Shown: in pieces, positions 8,767-16,902 of the stretch | Position numbering within the stretch: position 1 is the first letter of the stretch | Layout of the letters: the number at the start of each line of letters is the position of its first letter | Origin: an uncultured Collinsella sp. | GTDB lineage: Bacteria > Actinomycetota > Coriobacteriia > Coriobacteriales > Coriobacteriaceae | Assembly (NCBI GenBank): GCA_900542125.1 | Contig: UQMO01000016.1 | Coordinates: 1 to 40,189, forward strand | Direction: 5' to 3' | DNA: 40,189 nt | Position numbers and translations under genes: made by a program | Notes under the pieces: model-generated | Database searches by the model: none | The model's input: the letters and a program-made list of their open reading frames with translations, nothing else | What the model was told of the DNA's origin: nothing

Positions 8767-8850
8767 TTGGTTTTCGATGTCAAACCAATCGCTGACCAGA
8801 AGCTGACCAGCCCGTCAAGCTCGTGGCAAGGTTTTGGTCAGCACGTCAGC
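8767..8850 (-). promoter_or_regulatory. Regulatory region of the tad operon with repeated GGTCAGC boxes
   Basis: Read on the minus strand, two copies of CTGGTCAGC lie 11 bp apart (8802-8810 and 8791-8799). They sit just upstream of TTGACA (8783-8778), which lies in a palindrome TTGGTTT-N8-AAACCAA (8767-8788). Two further GCTGAC copies in the opposite orientation lie at 8836-8850. No convincing -10 follows the TTGACA at the usual distance, so the promoter itself is tentative. The 11-bp period is typical of tandem sites for OmpR-type or SARP-type activators (inference). Confidence 0.5.
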
Positions 8851-8880
8851 AAACTGCATGTTTCGAGGCTTTTCCGCAGC

Positions 8881-8915
8881 AAAAAAGCCGTCTCCCGAAC
8901 AGTTGGGAGACGGCT
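8881..8915 (-). terminator. Rho-independent terminator after rsgA
   Basis: An 11-bp perfect stem (8886-8896 with 8905-8915) and an 8-base loop are followed on the minus strand by a run of Ts (8886-8881). It separates rsgA from the tad operon. Confidence 0.93.
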
Positions 8916-8932
8916 GTCATAGAAAAAATCAA

Positions 8933-10117
8933 TTACAGATGGACATCGGGATCGAGCATTTGAGCACTCACGCGCATGGATGACGCCAGGCTTTGGAACG
9001 TTTCCAAACGCAGGCTGTCGATCTGCCCGGCGTCCTCGGCCTCGCGAACGGCACAACCCGGCTCATGGGTATGTGTGCAATCGCCAAACCGGCACGCGCG
9101 CGATGCCTCGACAATCTCGGGGAAGGCGCGCGCCAGACCCCGCTCGTGACCCACGAGCGGTAGGCTGCGCAGGCCCGGGGCATCGGCGATCACGCCGGCG
9201 TCGCCCGGTAGCGCCACCATCACGCGCGCGACGGTAGTGTGACGGCCCTGGTCGTCGCGTTCGCGCACACCGCCGGTCGCCAACGTATCGTGGCCCAGCA
9301 GCGCATTGAGCAGCGTCGACTTGCCGGCACCCGATTCGCCCAGAATCATGGCGCAGCTCCCGGCAGGCACGCAGACACGGACCTCGTCCAGGCCGCGGCC
9401 CTCAGCAGAGGACGTCACGATCACGCGCACGTCCGGACCCACCAGGCAGCGCACGCGGTCCAGATCGCGCTCGAGCTCCTCGGCATCGCAACGGTCAGCT
9501 TTGGTGAGTACCACCACCGGCTCGGCATCGCAGTCGAGCGCCAACACCAGCGAGCGCGCCACGCGGTCGAGCAGTACCTCGCCGGCACCGAGCGCCTGCA
9601 CGATTAGCACGCTATCCACGTTGGAGCAGAGCACCTGACGCTCTCCGCGGGCACGGCCGCGCCAACGCTCAAAGCTCGTACGGCGCGGCAGAACGCACTC
9701 AATCACGCCCATATCGTGCCCGGGAGCGCGGCGCACCGCCACACGGTCGCCCACGGCGGGCAGCAGCACCTCGTCCTCACCGCGCGACTTGGCAAACCCC
9801 ACGGCATGCTCGGCACGAAAGGTATCGTCGGCCGTCGCCACCAGCGGAAACCCGCGATCCAGGCGAATAACGGCACCCAGCTGCATCTGCTCGGGCTCCT
9901 CGGCATGTGCGCAAAAGTCGTCAAATGCCGCCTGCTGAGCTTCATCGACCGGCAGGTCATCAAACGCCGGAACGTCCTGCAGCGCGTCAAGTCCCGGTAC
10001 GCTTGCCAGCAGCTCCTCGGCAGACGCGGGGGCCTCGGTCGCAAGCTTCCGACGACGATCGCGCTTAGCCCGCGCCCCCGTCGTCTTTTTCTTCGCTTTA
10101 GCCTTAGCCTTGCCCAC
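8933..10117 (-). CDS. rsgA: Ribosome small-subunit GTPase RsgA
   Basis: 394 residues. A circularly permuted GTPase that helps mature the 30S subunit. Motif order is diagnostic: G4 TKAD (about 205-208), G1 GESGAGKST (260-268), G2 in GRHTT (291-295), G3 DAPG (312-315). The C-terminal zinc site is Cys342, Cys347, His349 and Cys355 (CRFGDCTH then PGC). An OB-fold region lies near 80-150. The N-terminus carries about 75 extra residues, first Lys-rich and then acidic, longer than in E. coli or B. subtilis RsgA. GTG at 10117 has GGGAGG five bases upstream, so a longer frame reaching 10333 is rejected. Confidence 0.95.
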   Translation of the reverse strand: MGKAKAKAKKKTTGARAKRDRRRKLATEAPASAEELLASVPGLDALQDVPAFDDLPVDEAQQAAFDDFCAHAEEPEQMQLGAVIRLDRGFPLVATADDTFRAEHAVGFAKSRGEDEVLLPAVGDRVAVRRAPGHDMGVIECVLPRRTSFERWRGRARGERQVLCSNVDSVLIVQALGAGEVLLDRVARSLVLALDCDAEPVVVLTKADRCDAEELERDLDRVRCLVGPDVRVIVTSSAEGRGLDEVRVCVPAGSCAMILGESGAGKSTLLNALLGHDTLATGGVRERDDQGRHTTVARVMVALPGDAGVIADAPGLRSLPLVGHERGLARAFPEIVEASRACRFGDCTHTHEPGCAVREAEDAGQIDSLRLETFQSLASSMRVSAQMLDPDVHL

Positions 10118-10155
10118 AGATGCCTCCCAGCACAAAACCACACAACTGAGCAGGT

Positions 10156-10185
10156 ATTTTAAATCAAAAAGAGCTGGCCGGGCAA
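10156..10185 (-). promoter_or_regulatory. Candidate rsgA promoter
   Basis: On the minus strand, TTGCCC (10185-10180) and TAAAAT (10161-10156) are separated by 18 bases. They lie 39 bases ahead of the GTG start and overlap the terminator of the upstream gene. It is a fair but not perfect match. Confidence 0.45.
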
Positions 10186-10199
10186 AGCCCGACCAGCTC
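10166..10199 (-). terminator. Terminator downstream of the P-type ATPase gene
   Basis: The arms GAGCTGG-C-CGGGC and GCCCG-A-CCAGCTC (10171-10199) surround an AAA loop. On the minus strand TTTTT follows (10170-10166). It ends transcripts of the ATPase gene. Confidence 0.88.
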
Positions 10200-10258
10200 A
10201 CAAACTTTCCCTCAGCCCTTTTCATCCGTGTGGGAGAGAAGCCGGCAAGGACACCGCA

Positions 10259-10347
10259 GGGCCCGCCCCGGGAGTGTTTTCTTCTGAGCGATCCCGCAGC
10301 GCGAAGCGCGAGGACCAGCGAAGAAGAAAACACGCAGGGGCGGGCCC
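10259..10347. repeat. 89-bp long inverted repeat behind the ATPase gene
   Basis: Outer arms GGGCCCGCCCC (10259-10269) and GGGGCGGGCCC (10337-10347) are perfect. Inner arms GTGTTTTCTTCT (10274-10285) and its exact complement (10322-10333) are also perfect, with only 3-4 unpaired bases between the two blocks. The centre holds a smaller GC-rich hairpin. It begins 12 bases past the ATPase stop codon and could form a very stable RNA hairpin or be a mobile palindromic element. Confidence 0.85.
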
Positions 10348-10358
10348 GGACAGGTACG

Positions 10359-13040
10359 TTACTCCTTCTCGACCGCGCGCATGATCGCCTTGTAGATCTC
10401 CATCAGCGGAATGATCAGGAAGGCAAGGCCCAGCGCGGCAAGAACGCCCTTGAGCTCAAGCGTCACGGGGCCAAAGAACATCTCGGCAAGCGTCGGCTGC
10501 ACGGTCACGATAACCGTCAGCACCAGCGCCAGCGCGGCGGAAGCCCACAGCCACTTGTTCTGCTTCTTCATGCTAAACAGCGACGCACGACGGCTGCGCA
10601 TATTGAAGCAGTGGAAAATCTCGACCATGTTGAGCGTGATGAACGCCATCATCACGCCTTCCTCGTCGGCATTGCCGGCGATCATATCGGCGATGTGGAT
10701 GTAGCCCATGTCAAAGTACACGCCCACAAAGAAGCTCGCCAGCACCAGCACGGTGATGATCAGGCCCTGGACCACGCAGTCCAGGCCCATGTGACCGGCA
10801 AAGACGCCGTCCTTGGCGTTGCGCGGCTTGCGTTTCATGATGTTGCCCTCGGCGTCCTCCATGCCCAGCGCGAGCGCGGGGAAGCAGTCGGTAACCAGGT
10901 TCACCCACAGCAGCTGCACCGGCTGGAAGATGGTAAAACCGATAAGCGTGGCGATAAACACCGAGAAGACCTCGGCAAGGTTGGCCGAAAGCAGGAACTG
11001 GATGACCTTGCGGATGTTGTCGTAGATGCGACGACCTTCTTCGCAGGCACCGATGATGGTGGCGAAGTTATCGTCGGCGAGCACCATGTCGGCAACGTTC
11101 TTGGTGACGTCGGTACCGGTGATGCCCATGCCCACGCCGATGTCGGCGCGCTTGATGGACGGGGCGTCGTTGACGCCGTCGCCCGTCATGGCGACGATCT
11201 GGTCGCGCGACTTCCAAGCCTCAACGATGCGGGTCTTGTGCTCGGGCTGAACGCGGGCGTACACGCCGTAGTCCTCGATGTGCGCGTCGAGCTCCTCGTC
11301 GCTCATGCGATCGAGGTCGGCACCGGTGATGGCCTGGCTGCGGTCGGCGACGATGCCCAGCTGCTTGGCGATGGCCACGGCGGTGTCGATGTGGTCGCCC
11401 GTAATCATGACGGTGCGGATACCGGCATCGTGGGCCTCGCGGATGGCGTCGGCGACCTCGGGGCGGACCGGGTCAATCATGCCGGACAGGCCGCAGAAGA
11501 CCAGGTCGTGCTCGAGCGCAGCGGGGCTGCAGTCGCTCGGGACCTCGGTGTAGGTGTGGCTTGCCAGCGCCAGTACGCGCAGGGCCTCGTCGGCCATGGC
11601 CTTGTTGGCGGCCACGAGCTCGGCGCGACGCTCCTCGGTCAGCGGAACGACCTTGTCGCCCTCGTAGATATGGGTGCACAGGCCGATCACCACGTCGGGC
11701 GCACCCTTGGTGTACTGCTCATACTCGCCGTCCAGGGTCTCGACGACCACGGACATCATCTTGCGGCCCGAGTCAAACGGGGCCTCGCCCACGCGCGGAT
11801 GCTCGGCAGTCAAGCCAGTGAGGCCCGCCTTGCCGGCATCATTGACGAGCGCACACTCGGTCGGCTCACCCACGGCCTCGCCCAGCTCCTCGTCCCACTG
11901 GGCATCGGAGCACAGCGCCATACCTGCCAGGAACTTCTCCTTGGGCGCGGCGAGCTCGTGCTTGACGACGGTCATCTTGTTCTGGGTAAGGGTACCGGTC
12001 TTGTCGGAGCAGATGGTCTGTGTGCAGCCAAGGGTCTCGACGGCGGAAAGCTTACGGATAATCGCCTGGCGCTTGGCCATTTTGGTCACGCCGAGCGAAA
12101 GCACGATAGTCACGACGGCGACCAGGCCCTCGGGGATGGCGGCGACGGCGAGCGAGACGGCAACCATAAAGGTATCGAGCAAGGCTGTCGGGTCGGTGAG
12201 GACGTTGCCCACGCCGTGACGGATGATGTCGACGCCAAAGATGACGACGCAGATGACGATAACCATGATGGTAAGGATGCGGCTGAGCTCGGCGAGCTTC
12301 ACCTGCAGCGGCGTGAGCTCTTCCTTGGCCTCGGCCAGGGCGCCGGCGATCTTGCCCATCTCGGTGTTCATACCGGTGCCGACCACGACGGCGCGACCGC
12401 GGCCGTATACCACGGTGGAACCCATGTAGCACATGTTCTTGCGGTCGCCGAGCGGCACGTCGTCGATGCCGGCGGCGAGCTCAATGACGTTGGCATGCTT
12501 CTCGACGGGCACGGACTCGCCGGTAAGGGCGGCCTCCTCGATCTTCATCGTGGCGCTCTCGAGCACACGGCAGTCGGCCGGGACGGAGTCGCCCGCCTCG
12601 AGCATGATCACATCGCCGGGCACGAGCTCGGCGCTCGGCAGGTGCACGAGCTTGCCGTCGCGCAGCACCTTGGACTGCGCCGCGCTCATCTCCTGCAGGG
12701 CCTCGAGGGCCTCCTCGCTTTTAGCCTCCTGAACCACGCCCAGCACCGAGTTGACGATAACGACGAACATGATGATGGCGACATCGGCAAAGTCCGCCTC
12801 GCCCTTGACCATGCCCGTGAGCGCGCTGATGACGGCGGCAACGATCAGCATGATGACCATGGGGTCGGCCATCTGCTCAAAGAAGCGCTTCCACAACGGG
12901 GTCTTCTCGGCTTCCTCGAGCTTGTTAGGGCCTGTCTTGGCGAGGCGCGACGACGCCTCGTCGTTGCTCAGGCCGAGGTTCTCATCGACACCTTGGTCGC
13001 TGAGCACCTCCGCCGCGGCGGACAGGTATTCCTTTTGCAT
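10359..13040 (-). CDS. P2-type cation-transporting ATPase, probably Ca2+
   Basis: 893 residues, a full-length P-type ATPase. N-terminal cation-ATPase domain (about 5-75); actuator motif TGES (173-176); M4 motif IPEGL (302-306) with the ion-binding Glu; phosphorylated Asp346 in CSDKTGTLT; hinge TGDGVNDAP; M6 motif LWVNLVTDCFPALALG with the Asn and Asp of SERCA-like pumps; C-terminal cation-ATPase domain. The SERCA-type M4 Pro after PEGL is Val here, so ion choice (Ca2+, or possibly Mn2+) is an inference. ATG at 13040 is preceded by AGGAGGGG. A hairpin covering that site is described separately. The gene is monocistronic: terminators follow and pyk diverges upstream. Confidence 0.93.
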   Translation of the reverse strand: MQKEYLSAAAEVLSDQGVDENLGLSNDEASSRLAKTGPNKLEEAEKTPLWKRFFEQMADPMVIMLIVAAVISALTGMVKGEADFADVAIIMFVVIVNSVLGVVQEAKSEEALEALQEMSAAQSKVLRDGKLVHLPSAELVPGDVIMLEAGDSVPADCRVLESATMKIEEAALTGESVPVEKHANVIELAAGIDDVPLGDRKNMCYMGSTVVYGRGRAVVVGTGMNTEMGKIAGALAEAKEELTPLQVKLAELSRILTIMVIVICVVIFGVDIIRHGVGNVLTDPTALLDTFMVAVSLAVAAIPEGLVAVVTIVLSLGVTKMAKRQAIIRKLSAVETLGCTQTICSDKTGTLTQNKMTVVKHELAAPKEKFLAGMALCSDAQWDEELGEAVGEPTECALVNDAGKAGLTGLTAEHPRVGEAPFDSGRKMMSVVVETLDGEYEQYTKGAPDVVIGLCTHIYEGDKVVPLTEERRAELVAANKAMADEALRVLALASHTYTEVPSDCSPAALEHDLVFCGLSGMIDPVRPEVADAIREAHDAGIRTVMITGDHIDTAVAIAKQLGIVADRSQAITGADLDRMSDEELDAHIEDYGVYARVQPEHKTRIVEAWKSRDQIVAMTGDGVNDAPSIKRADIGVGMGITGTDVTKNVADMVLADDNFATIIGACEEGRRIYDNIRKVIQFLLSANLAEVFSVFIATLIGFTIFQPVQLLWVNLVTDCFPALALGMEDAEGNIMKRKPRNAKDGVFAGHMGLDCVVQGLIITVLVLASFFVGVYFDMGYIHIADMIAGNADEEGVMMAFITLNMVEIFHCFNMRSRRASLFSMKKQNKWLWASAALALVLTVIVTVQPTLAEMFFGPVTLELKGVLAALGLAFLIIPLMEIYKAIMRAVEKE

Positions 13041-13050
13041 ATAGAGTCCC

Positions 13051-13104
13051 CTCCTGGGATTCGGGCCACTCAGCAGATTGATGCCCGATCATAATTCCCA
13101 GGAG
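13051..13104 (-). promoter_or_regulatory. Leader hairpin that would mask the ATPase ribosome-binding site
   Basis: On the minus-strand RNA, CTCCTGGGA (13104-13096) is perfectly complementary to TCCCAGGAG (13059-13051), which contains the Shine-Dalgarno sequence. An inner TCGGGC/GCCCGA stem stabilises the fold. It may control translation of the pump. A TATGAT (13093-13088) lies within the 5' half, so whether the whole hairpin is transcribed depends on the real start site. Confidence 0.55.
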
Positions 13105-13256
13105 AAGGGCAAGGGCTCATCAAGGCTGCCGTGCTGAGCGGCAGTTGATAGTGGAGCTATGGTACCCCAAAGCAACGCGTCTAGCCAAAACAATCCATTT
13201 GGAAATAGGGTCCATTCGCAACGATGCAGACCGTATGATGTTCAACATTGATAAAA

Positions 13257-13463
13257 CGTTTTTTCTTCGGTGCATCATCAAACTGAAATATCGCCCAGAT
13301 AGCAGCGGTTAGAACGGTTGGTAAAGTTTTTGCATATACCGTTTTTTCGCAAAAAATGAACTTCTAATTCGGCATACGGTCGATTTTTTGGGGTATTCGG
13401 TCGCCATTTCGTTATAATCATCTCAGTTTTATTTCTTATGGTTTATCTATCGGTTTATCTATC
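13257..13463 (+). promoter_or_regulatory. pyk promoter region with spaced A/T tracts
   Basis: This is the informative part of the 450-base gap between the divergent ATPase and pyk genes. TATAAT at 13413-13418 is a perfect -10; the best -35 is TTGGGG (13388-13393, spacing 19). Upstream lie three similar runs: CGTTTTTTC at 13257 and 13340, and CGATTTTTTG at 13381, spaced 83 and 41 bases, close to whole helical turns. Downstream, GGTTTATCTATC occurs twice in tandem (13440-13463). Nothing recognisable was seen in 13105-13256. Confidence 0.6.
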
Positions 13464-13493
13464 AGCGCAAGACGATGTCAGATGGAGGTCTGA

Positions 13494-14954
13494 ATGTACA
13501 AGCGCACCAAGATTGTATGCACCATGGGTCCCGCCTGCGATAGCGACGAGACCATCCGCGAGATGATCAAGGCGGGCATGAACGTCGCCCGTTTTAACTT
13601 CTCGCACGGATCCTACGACGAGCACCACGGTCGCATCGAGCGCGTCCGTCGTATTTCCAAGGAGCTCGGTCTGCCCGTCGGCATCCTGCTCGACACCAAG
13701 GGCCCCGAGGTCCGCACCGGCCTTCTGGTCGACGGCAAGAAGGTTGCCGTCAAGACCGGCGATAAGATCGTCGTCACCGCTCAGCCCACGTCCGAGGATT
13801 TCCACGGCACCTCTGAGCACATCTCCCTCGACTACCTGGCTCTGCCCTCCGAGGTCGAGAAGGGCTCCCTTATCCTGATTGACGATGGCCTGGTTGCCCT
13901 CGAGGTCGAGTCCGTCGACGGCCAGGACATGACCTGCGTCGTCAAGAACGACGGCCTGATCGGCGAGCGCAAGGGCGTCAACATGCCCAACGTCAACATC
14001 TCGCTGCCCGCCATCACCGAGCGCGATCGTCAGGACATCCTCTTTGGCCTGACCGAGAACATCGACTACATCGCCGCTTCCTTCATCCGCGACGGCGAGT
14101 CCGTCCGCGGCATCCGCGAGCTTTGCCGTGAGAACGGCGGCGAGCACGTGACGATCTTCCCGAAGATCGAGTGCGCCCTGGGCGTCGAGAACTTCGACGA
14201 GATCCTCGAGGCTTCCGACGGCATCATGGTCGCCCGTGGCGACCTGGGCATCGAGATCAAGCCCGAGCTCGTTCCGCACATCCAGAAGGAGATCATCGCC
14301 AAGTGCAACGCGGCCTACAAGCCCGTTATCACCGCTACGCAGATGCTCGACTCCATGCAGCAGAACCCGCGCCCGACGCGCGCCGAGGTTGCCGACGTTG
14401 CTAACGCCATTTACGACGGCACCGACGCCGTCATGCTGTCCGGCGAGTCCGCTGCCGGTAAGTACCCGGTCGAGGCCGTTAAGATGCAGGCCAGCATTGC
14501 TCTCGAGACCGAGAAGTACCTCCCGGCTCACGCTCCGCTCGAGGTTCCGGCCGATGCTCACGGCACCCGCGTTGTCAACAACGTTGTGGGTATGTCCGCT
14601 GTGAACATGGCCACCACCGTTGGCGCCAAGTGCATCACCGTGCCGACGACCACCGGTCGTACCGCTCGCCTGATCTCGCACTTCCGTCCCAACATGCCGA
14701 TCTGCGCGTTCTCCCGCCACGAGTGGGCCGTCCAGCAGATGATTATGTACTGGGGCGTTATCCCGCACCAGGCCGAGATTACCCAGGGCACCGTCAACGG
14801 CACGATCGTCAAGGCGATCGAGACCGCTAAGGAGCTCGGCTACGTCGAGACCGGCGATCTGACCGTCGCCACCGCCGGCGACCCCCGCATGAGCGTCCAG
14901 CTCGAGGACAAGGTCTCCTCGACCAACGTCGCTTACGTCGCTCAGGTGCGCTAA
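13494..14954 (+). CDS. pyk: Pyruvate kinase
   Basis: 486 residues, typical length. It catalyses the last step of glycolysis: phosphoenolpyruvate plus ADP to pyruvate plus ATP. Visible family motifs include the N-terminal RTKIVCTMGPA, ARFNFSHG (substrate and K+ site residues Arg, Asn, Ser), LDTKGPEVRTG, the catalytic Lys in FPKIE, MVARGDLGIEI, and ESAAGKYP. No C-terminal PEP-utiliser domain is present. GGAGG lies five bases before ATG 13494. Codon use is strongly biased (Ser TCC, Arg CGC, Lys AAG), fitting a highly expressed gene. It is monocistronic, bounded by its promoter and a strong terminator. Confidence 0.97.
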   Translation: MYKRTKIVCTMGPACDSDETIREMIKAGMNVARFNFSHGSYDEHHGRIERVRRISKELGLPVGILLDTKGPEVRTGLLVDGKKVAVKTGDKIVVTAQPTSEDFHGTSEHISLDYLALPSEVEKGSLILIDDGLVALEVESVDGQDMTCVVKNDGLIGERKGVNMPNVNISLPAITERDRQDILFGLTENIDYIAASFIRDGESVRGIRELCRENGGEHVTIFPKIECALGVENFDEILEASDGIMVARGDLGIEIKPELVPHIQKEIIAKCNAAYKPVITATQMLDSMQQNPRPTRAEVADVANAIYDGTDAVMLSGESAAGKYPVEAVKMQASIALETEKYLPAHAPLEVPADAHGTRVVNNVVGMSAVNMATTVGAKCITVPTTTGRTARLISHFRPNMPICAFSRHEWAVQQMIMYWGVIPHQAEITQGTVNGTIVKAIETAKELGYVETGDLTVATAGDPRMSVQLEDKVSSTNVAYVAQVR

Positions 14955-14982
14955 ATCGCACTTGCAAGCAAATTTGCATTGC

Positions 14983-15020
14983 AAAGGGCCCGGAAGGCAT
15001 TGCCTTCCGGGCCCTTTTTT
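14983..15020 (+). terminator. Rho-independent terminator after pyk
   Basis: A 16-bp perfect stem (14983-14998 with 15002-15017), a three-base loop and a T run. The next 137 bases before the minus-strand gene hold no intact gene. Confidence 0.96.
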
Positions 15021-15157
15021 AAGACCTTATTCATATGCCGCTTCATCGATTTGCGTTCAGTCGCAAGCCTCTCCGATGCCGAGCGCACCACCGAAGACGT
15101 CCTGCAAGGGGAGCCGTTGGTCAATTGGGGTGAACTGTTCACCGTTAAGCCGGCCGG

Positions 15158-16006
15158 CTAGCAGCTAGCGATCAGGGGGACTGCGGGAACGTCAGAAGCG
15201 GCAACGCGAGCCGCAAAGCCCGCCTCGGTTAGCTCGATGACCTCGGTAAACGTTGCATCGAAAAACTCCTCGGTTAGCAAGCGATACGGCGGATGATCGG
15301 GCTCGCCGGGGTTTTCGCGTACAATCTCGTGCATGACGCCGATGGTCTTGAGCACATATTCTTTATGAATGGGATACTGCCCAAAACGCGTCGCCGCGGT
15401 ATACAGGCGATCGGTCGCACGCGGGATGGAAACAATGCCGAGCGTCTTGCCAAACCAGTCAAAATCGCCCTGCTTTTTAATGCGGAACTCCTCACACGGC
15501 TTGCCGCCGTGCGCCTCCAGGTACTGATTCACGCGCGTATTCCATACGGTATCGGCCACCAGATGCGACCAGACACCCAGCGTCAAATCGAGCAACGACT
15601 GCGCCACATCTTCGGACGCAAGCGAGAACTCACAGGCGCCGGGACCGGCAACCGGCTCGGCATCCTTGTAGCGCTGGGGATAGTGCACGCGGTTCAGCCG
15701 CTCGCGTTCCTCGATAATCGAGGTCGCCGCGGCCGGCGCACCGGTGGGCGAACTTTTAAGCAACGGTGCCACATAGGTATCCCAGAACTCATGCTCACGA
15801 GGCTTAGGGATAGGCTCGGGCTTTGCAAAGTGCGTAATGCGGTACGGGATGGGATCGGCGATGCCAGGGACCATATAGCCCACGAAGATATCCGGAACCA
15901 CGCAGCCAAACAAAAAGGCATTGCGGTCGCGCACGCTCTTGGCAAGCGCACCGGTGCGCTCCAGCAAACGCTCCGTCTGAGCGATATGAATGTTCCAGCT
16001 TGGCAT
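15158..16006 (-). CDS. Zinc-dependent phospholipase C family protein
   Basis: 282 residues. The N-terminus MPSWNIH, then FGCVVPDIF, and the HLVAD motif (His148, Asp152) match the zinc-dependent phospholipase C family (Pfam PF00882), in which His and Asp residues bind a cluster of zinc ions. His7, Asp39 and His59 are further candidate ligands. Members of this family in gut Firmicutes and Actinobacteria usually lack a signal peptide, and none is seen here, so it is probably cytoplasmic; its substrate is unknown. ATG 16006 gives the family-typical MPS start. An in-frame ATG at 16018 is possible, but it would leave almost no leader after the extended -10 promoter at 16032-16040. Confidence 0.83.
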   Translation of the reverse strand: MPSWNIHIAQTERLLERTGALAKSVRDRNAFLFGCVVPDIFVGYMVPGIADPIPYRITHFAKPEPIPKPREHEFWDTYVAPLLKSSPTGAPAAATSIIEERERLNRVHYPQRYKDAEPVAGPGACEFSLASEDVAQSLLDLTLGVWSHLVADTVWNTRVNQYLEAHGGKPCEEFRIKKQGDFDWFGKTLGIVSIPRATDRLYTAATRFGQYPIHKEYVLKTIGVMHEIVRENPGEPDHPPYRLLTEEFFDATFTEVIELTEAGFAARVAASDVPAVPLIASC

Positions 16007-16031
16007 AGCCACCCCCATAAAAACCTGGATA

Positions 16032-16040
16032 ACTATACCA
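16032..16040 (-). promoter_or_regulatory. Extended -10 promoter of the phospholipase-family gene
   Basis: The minus strand reads TGGTATAGT, an extended -10 with one mismatch to TATAAT. The start site would lie about 18 bases before ATG 16006. No good -35 was found. Confidence 0.45.
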
Positions 16041-16046
16041 TCACGG

Positions 16047-16065
16047 CAAAGCCGCGCGGGCGGCT
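16047..16065 (-). terminator. Weak terminator-like hairpin after cbiO
   Basis: AGCCGC-N4-GCGGCT (16050-16065) is followed on the minus strand by only TT. Termination is likely inefficient, so some transcripts may run into the phospholipase-family gene. Confidence 0.35.
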
Positions 16066-16085
16066 ACGCACGCTCTACGCAGCAA

Positions 16086-16856
16086 CTAGTCCGTAGCACC
16101 GCTTTCGGTTCCATACGACGGCGAAGGCGCCTCAACCACATGGTGATATCGATCGATATAGATTGCACGGGCACCCAGGCGTCGCACCAAATCCTGGTGA
16201 TGTGTGCTCATCAAGACCGTCTTACCGGCAGCAACATAGGCCAGTAGGAAGTTGACCACGATGTCGCAAGAGTCCTCGTCAAGTCCGTTAGTAGGCTCGT
16301 CGAGGACCAAGATATCCGGGTTCATCGACACCACCGCAGCCAGCGCAACGCGCTTCTTTTGCCCGCCCGAGAGCTGATAGGGAGAGGCATCGGCAAGGTC
16401 GGCAACCTGGAACAGCCCCATGGCATCGCGCACGCGGCGCTCGAGCTCGTCTGCCGGCAGCCCCATCTGCGCGGGACCAAAAGCAACTTCCTCGCCCACC
16501 GTAGCGCAAAAGAGCTGGGCATCGGCATTCTGGAACACAAAGCCCACGCGCTGATGAAAACGCTGAGCAGCCGCGGAATCCTTTAGAAACGCCGAATCGA
16601 TCACGTGCCCGTCAAACAGGTACGCCCCTGCGTCCGCGAGTTCAAGGCCGTTAATAAGGCGCATAATCGTTGTCTTGCCGCAGCCGTTGGGACCGAGCAG
16701 GGCAACGAGTTCCCCACGATCGACCTGCAACGACACACCGTCGACAACCGTGTGCCCCGCATAGGAGAACACTACGTCGCGCAGCTCGATGAGCGGCGCG
16801 ACCTCGGCGCCACCCGCACCGTTTGTGCCCGCCGCACCATTCATATCGATCGTCAA
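16086..16856 (-). CDS. cbiO: Cobalt/nickel ECF transporter ATPase CbiO
   Basis: 256 residues. This is the ABC ATPase that powers the CbiMQO uptake system. Walker A GPNGCGKT (55-62), Q-loop region QNADAQLF (109-116, the extended form typical of ECF/CbiO ATPases), signature LSGGQ (162-166), Walker B ILVLDEP (182-188) and switch His (219-220) are all present. The start is uncertain: TTG at 16856 has GGAAGGG seven bases upstream and is preferred. ATG at 16844 (four codons later) is too far from that site, and ATG at 16880 has only a weak site. Only one ATPase is present, so it should act as a homodimer. Confidence 0.92.
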   Translation of the reverse strand: MTIDMNGAAGTNGAGGAEVAPLIELRDVVFSYAGHTVVDGVSLQVDRGELVALLGPNGCGKTTIMRLINGLELADAGAYLFDGHVIDSAFLKDSAAAQRFHQRVGFVFQNADAQLFCATVGEEVAFGPAQMGLPADELERRVRDAMGLFQVADLADASPYQLSGGQKKRVALAAVVSMNPDILVLDEPTNGLDEDSCDIVVNFLLAYVAAGKTVLMSTHHQDLVRRLGARAIYIDRYHHVVEAPSPSYGTESGATD

Positions 16857-16902
16857 AACGTCGCCCTTCCCTATTTGCATCCCCAGCCGGAACCAGCAGC
16901 GC

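Noticed and set aside
10110..13094. A plus-strand open frame of nearly 1000 codons opposite the P-type ATPase
   Set aside because: It is the mirror of a GC-rich gene: His/Asp/Gly-rich sequence with no domain, and the minus-strand ATPase has every family motif. No ribosome-binding site was seen.
13041..13140. yybP-ykoY Mn2+ riboswitch before the cation ATPase
   Set aside because: The conserved loops of that riboswitch are not visible; only a simple hairpin over the ribosome-binding site is seen.
13455..14984. A 509-codon frame antisense to pyk
   Set aside because: Leu/Asp/Gly/Val-rich sequence produced by the codon bias of pyk; no motifs and no start signals.
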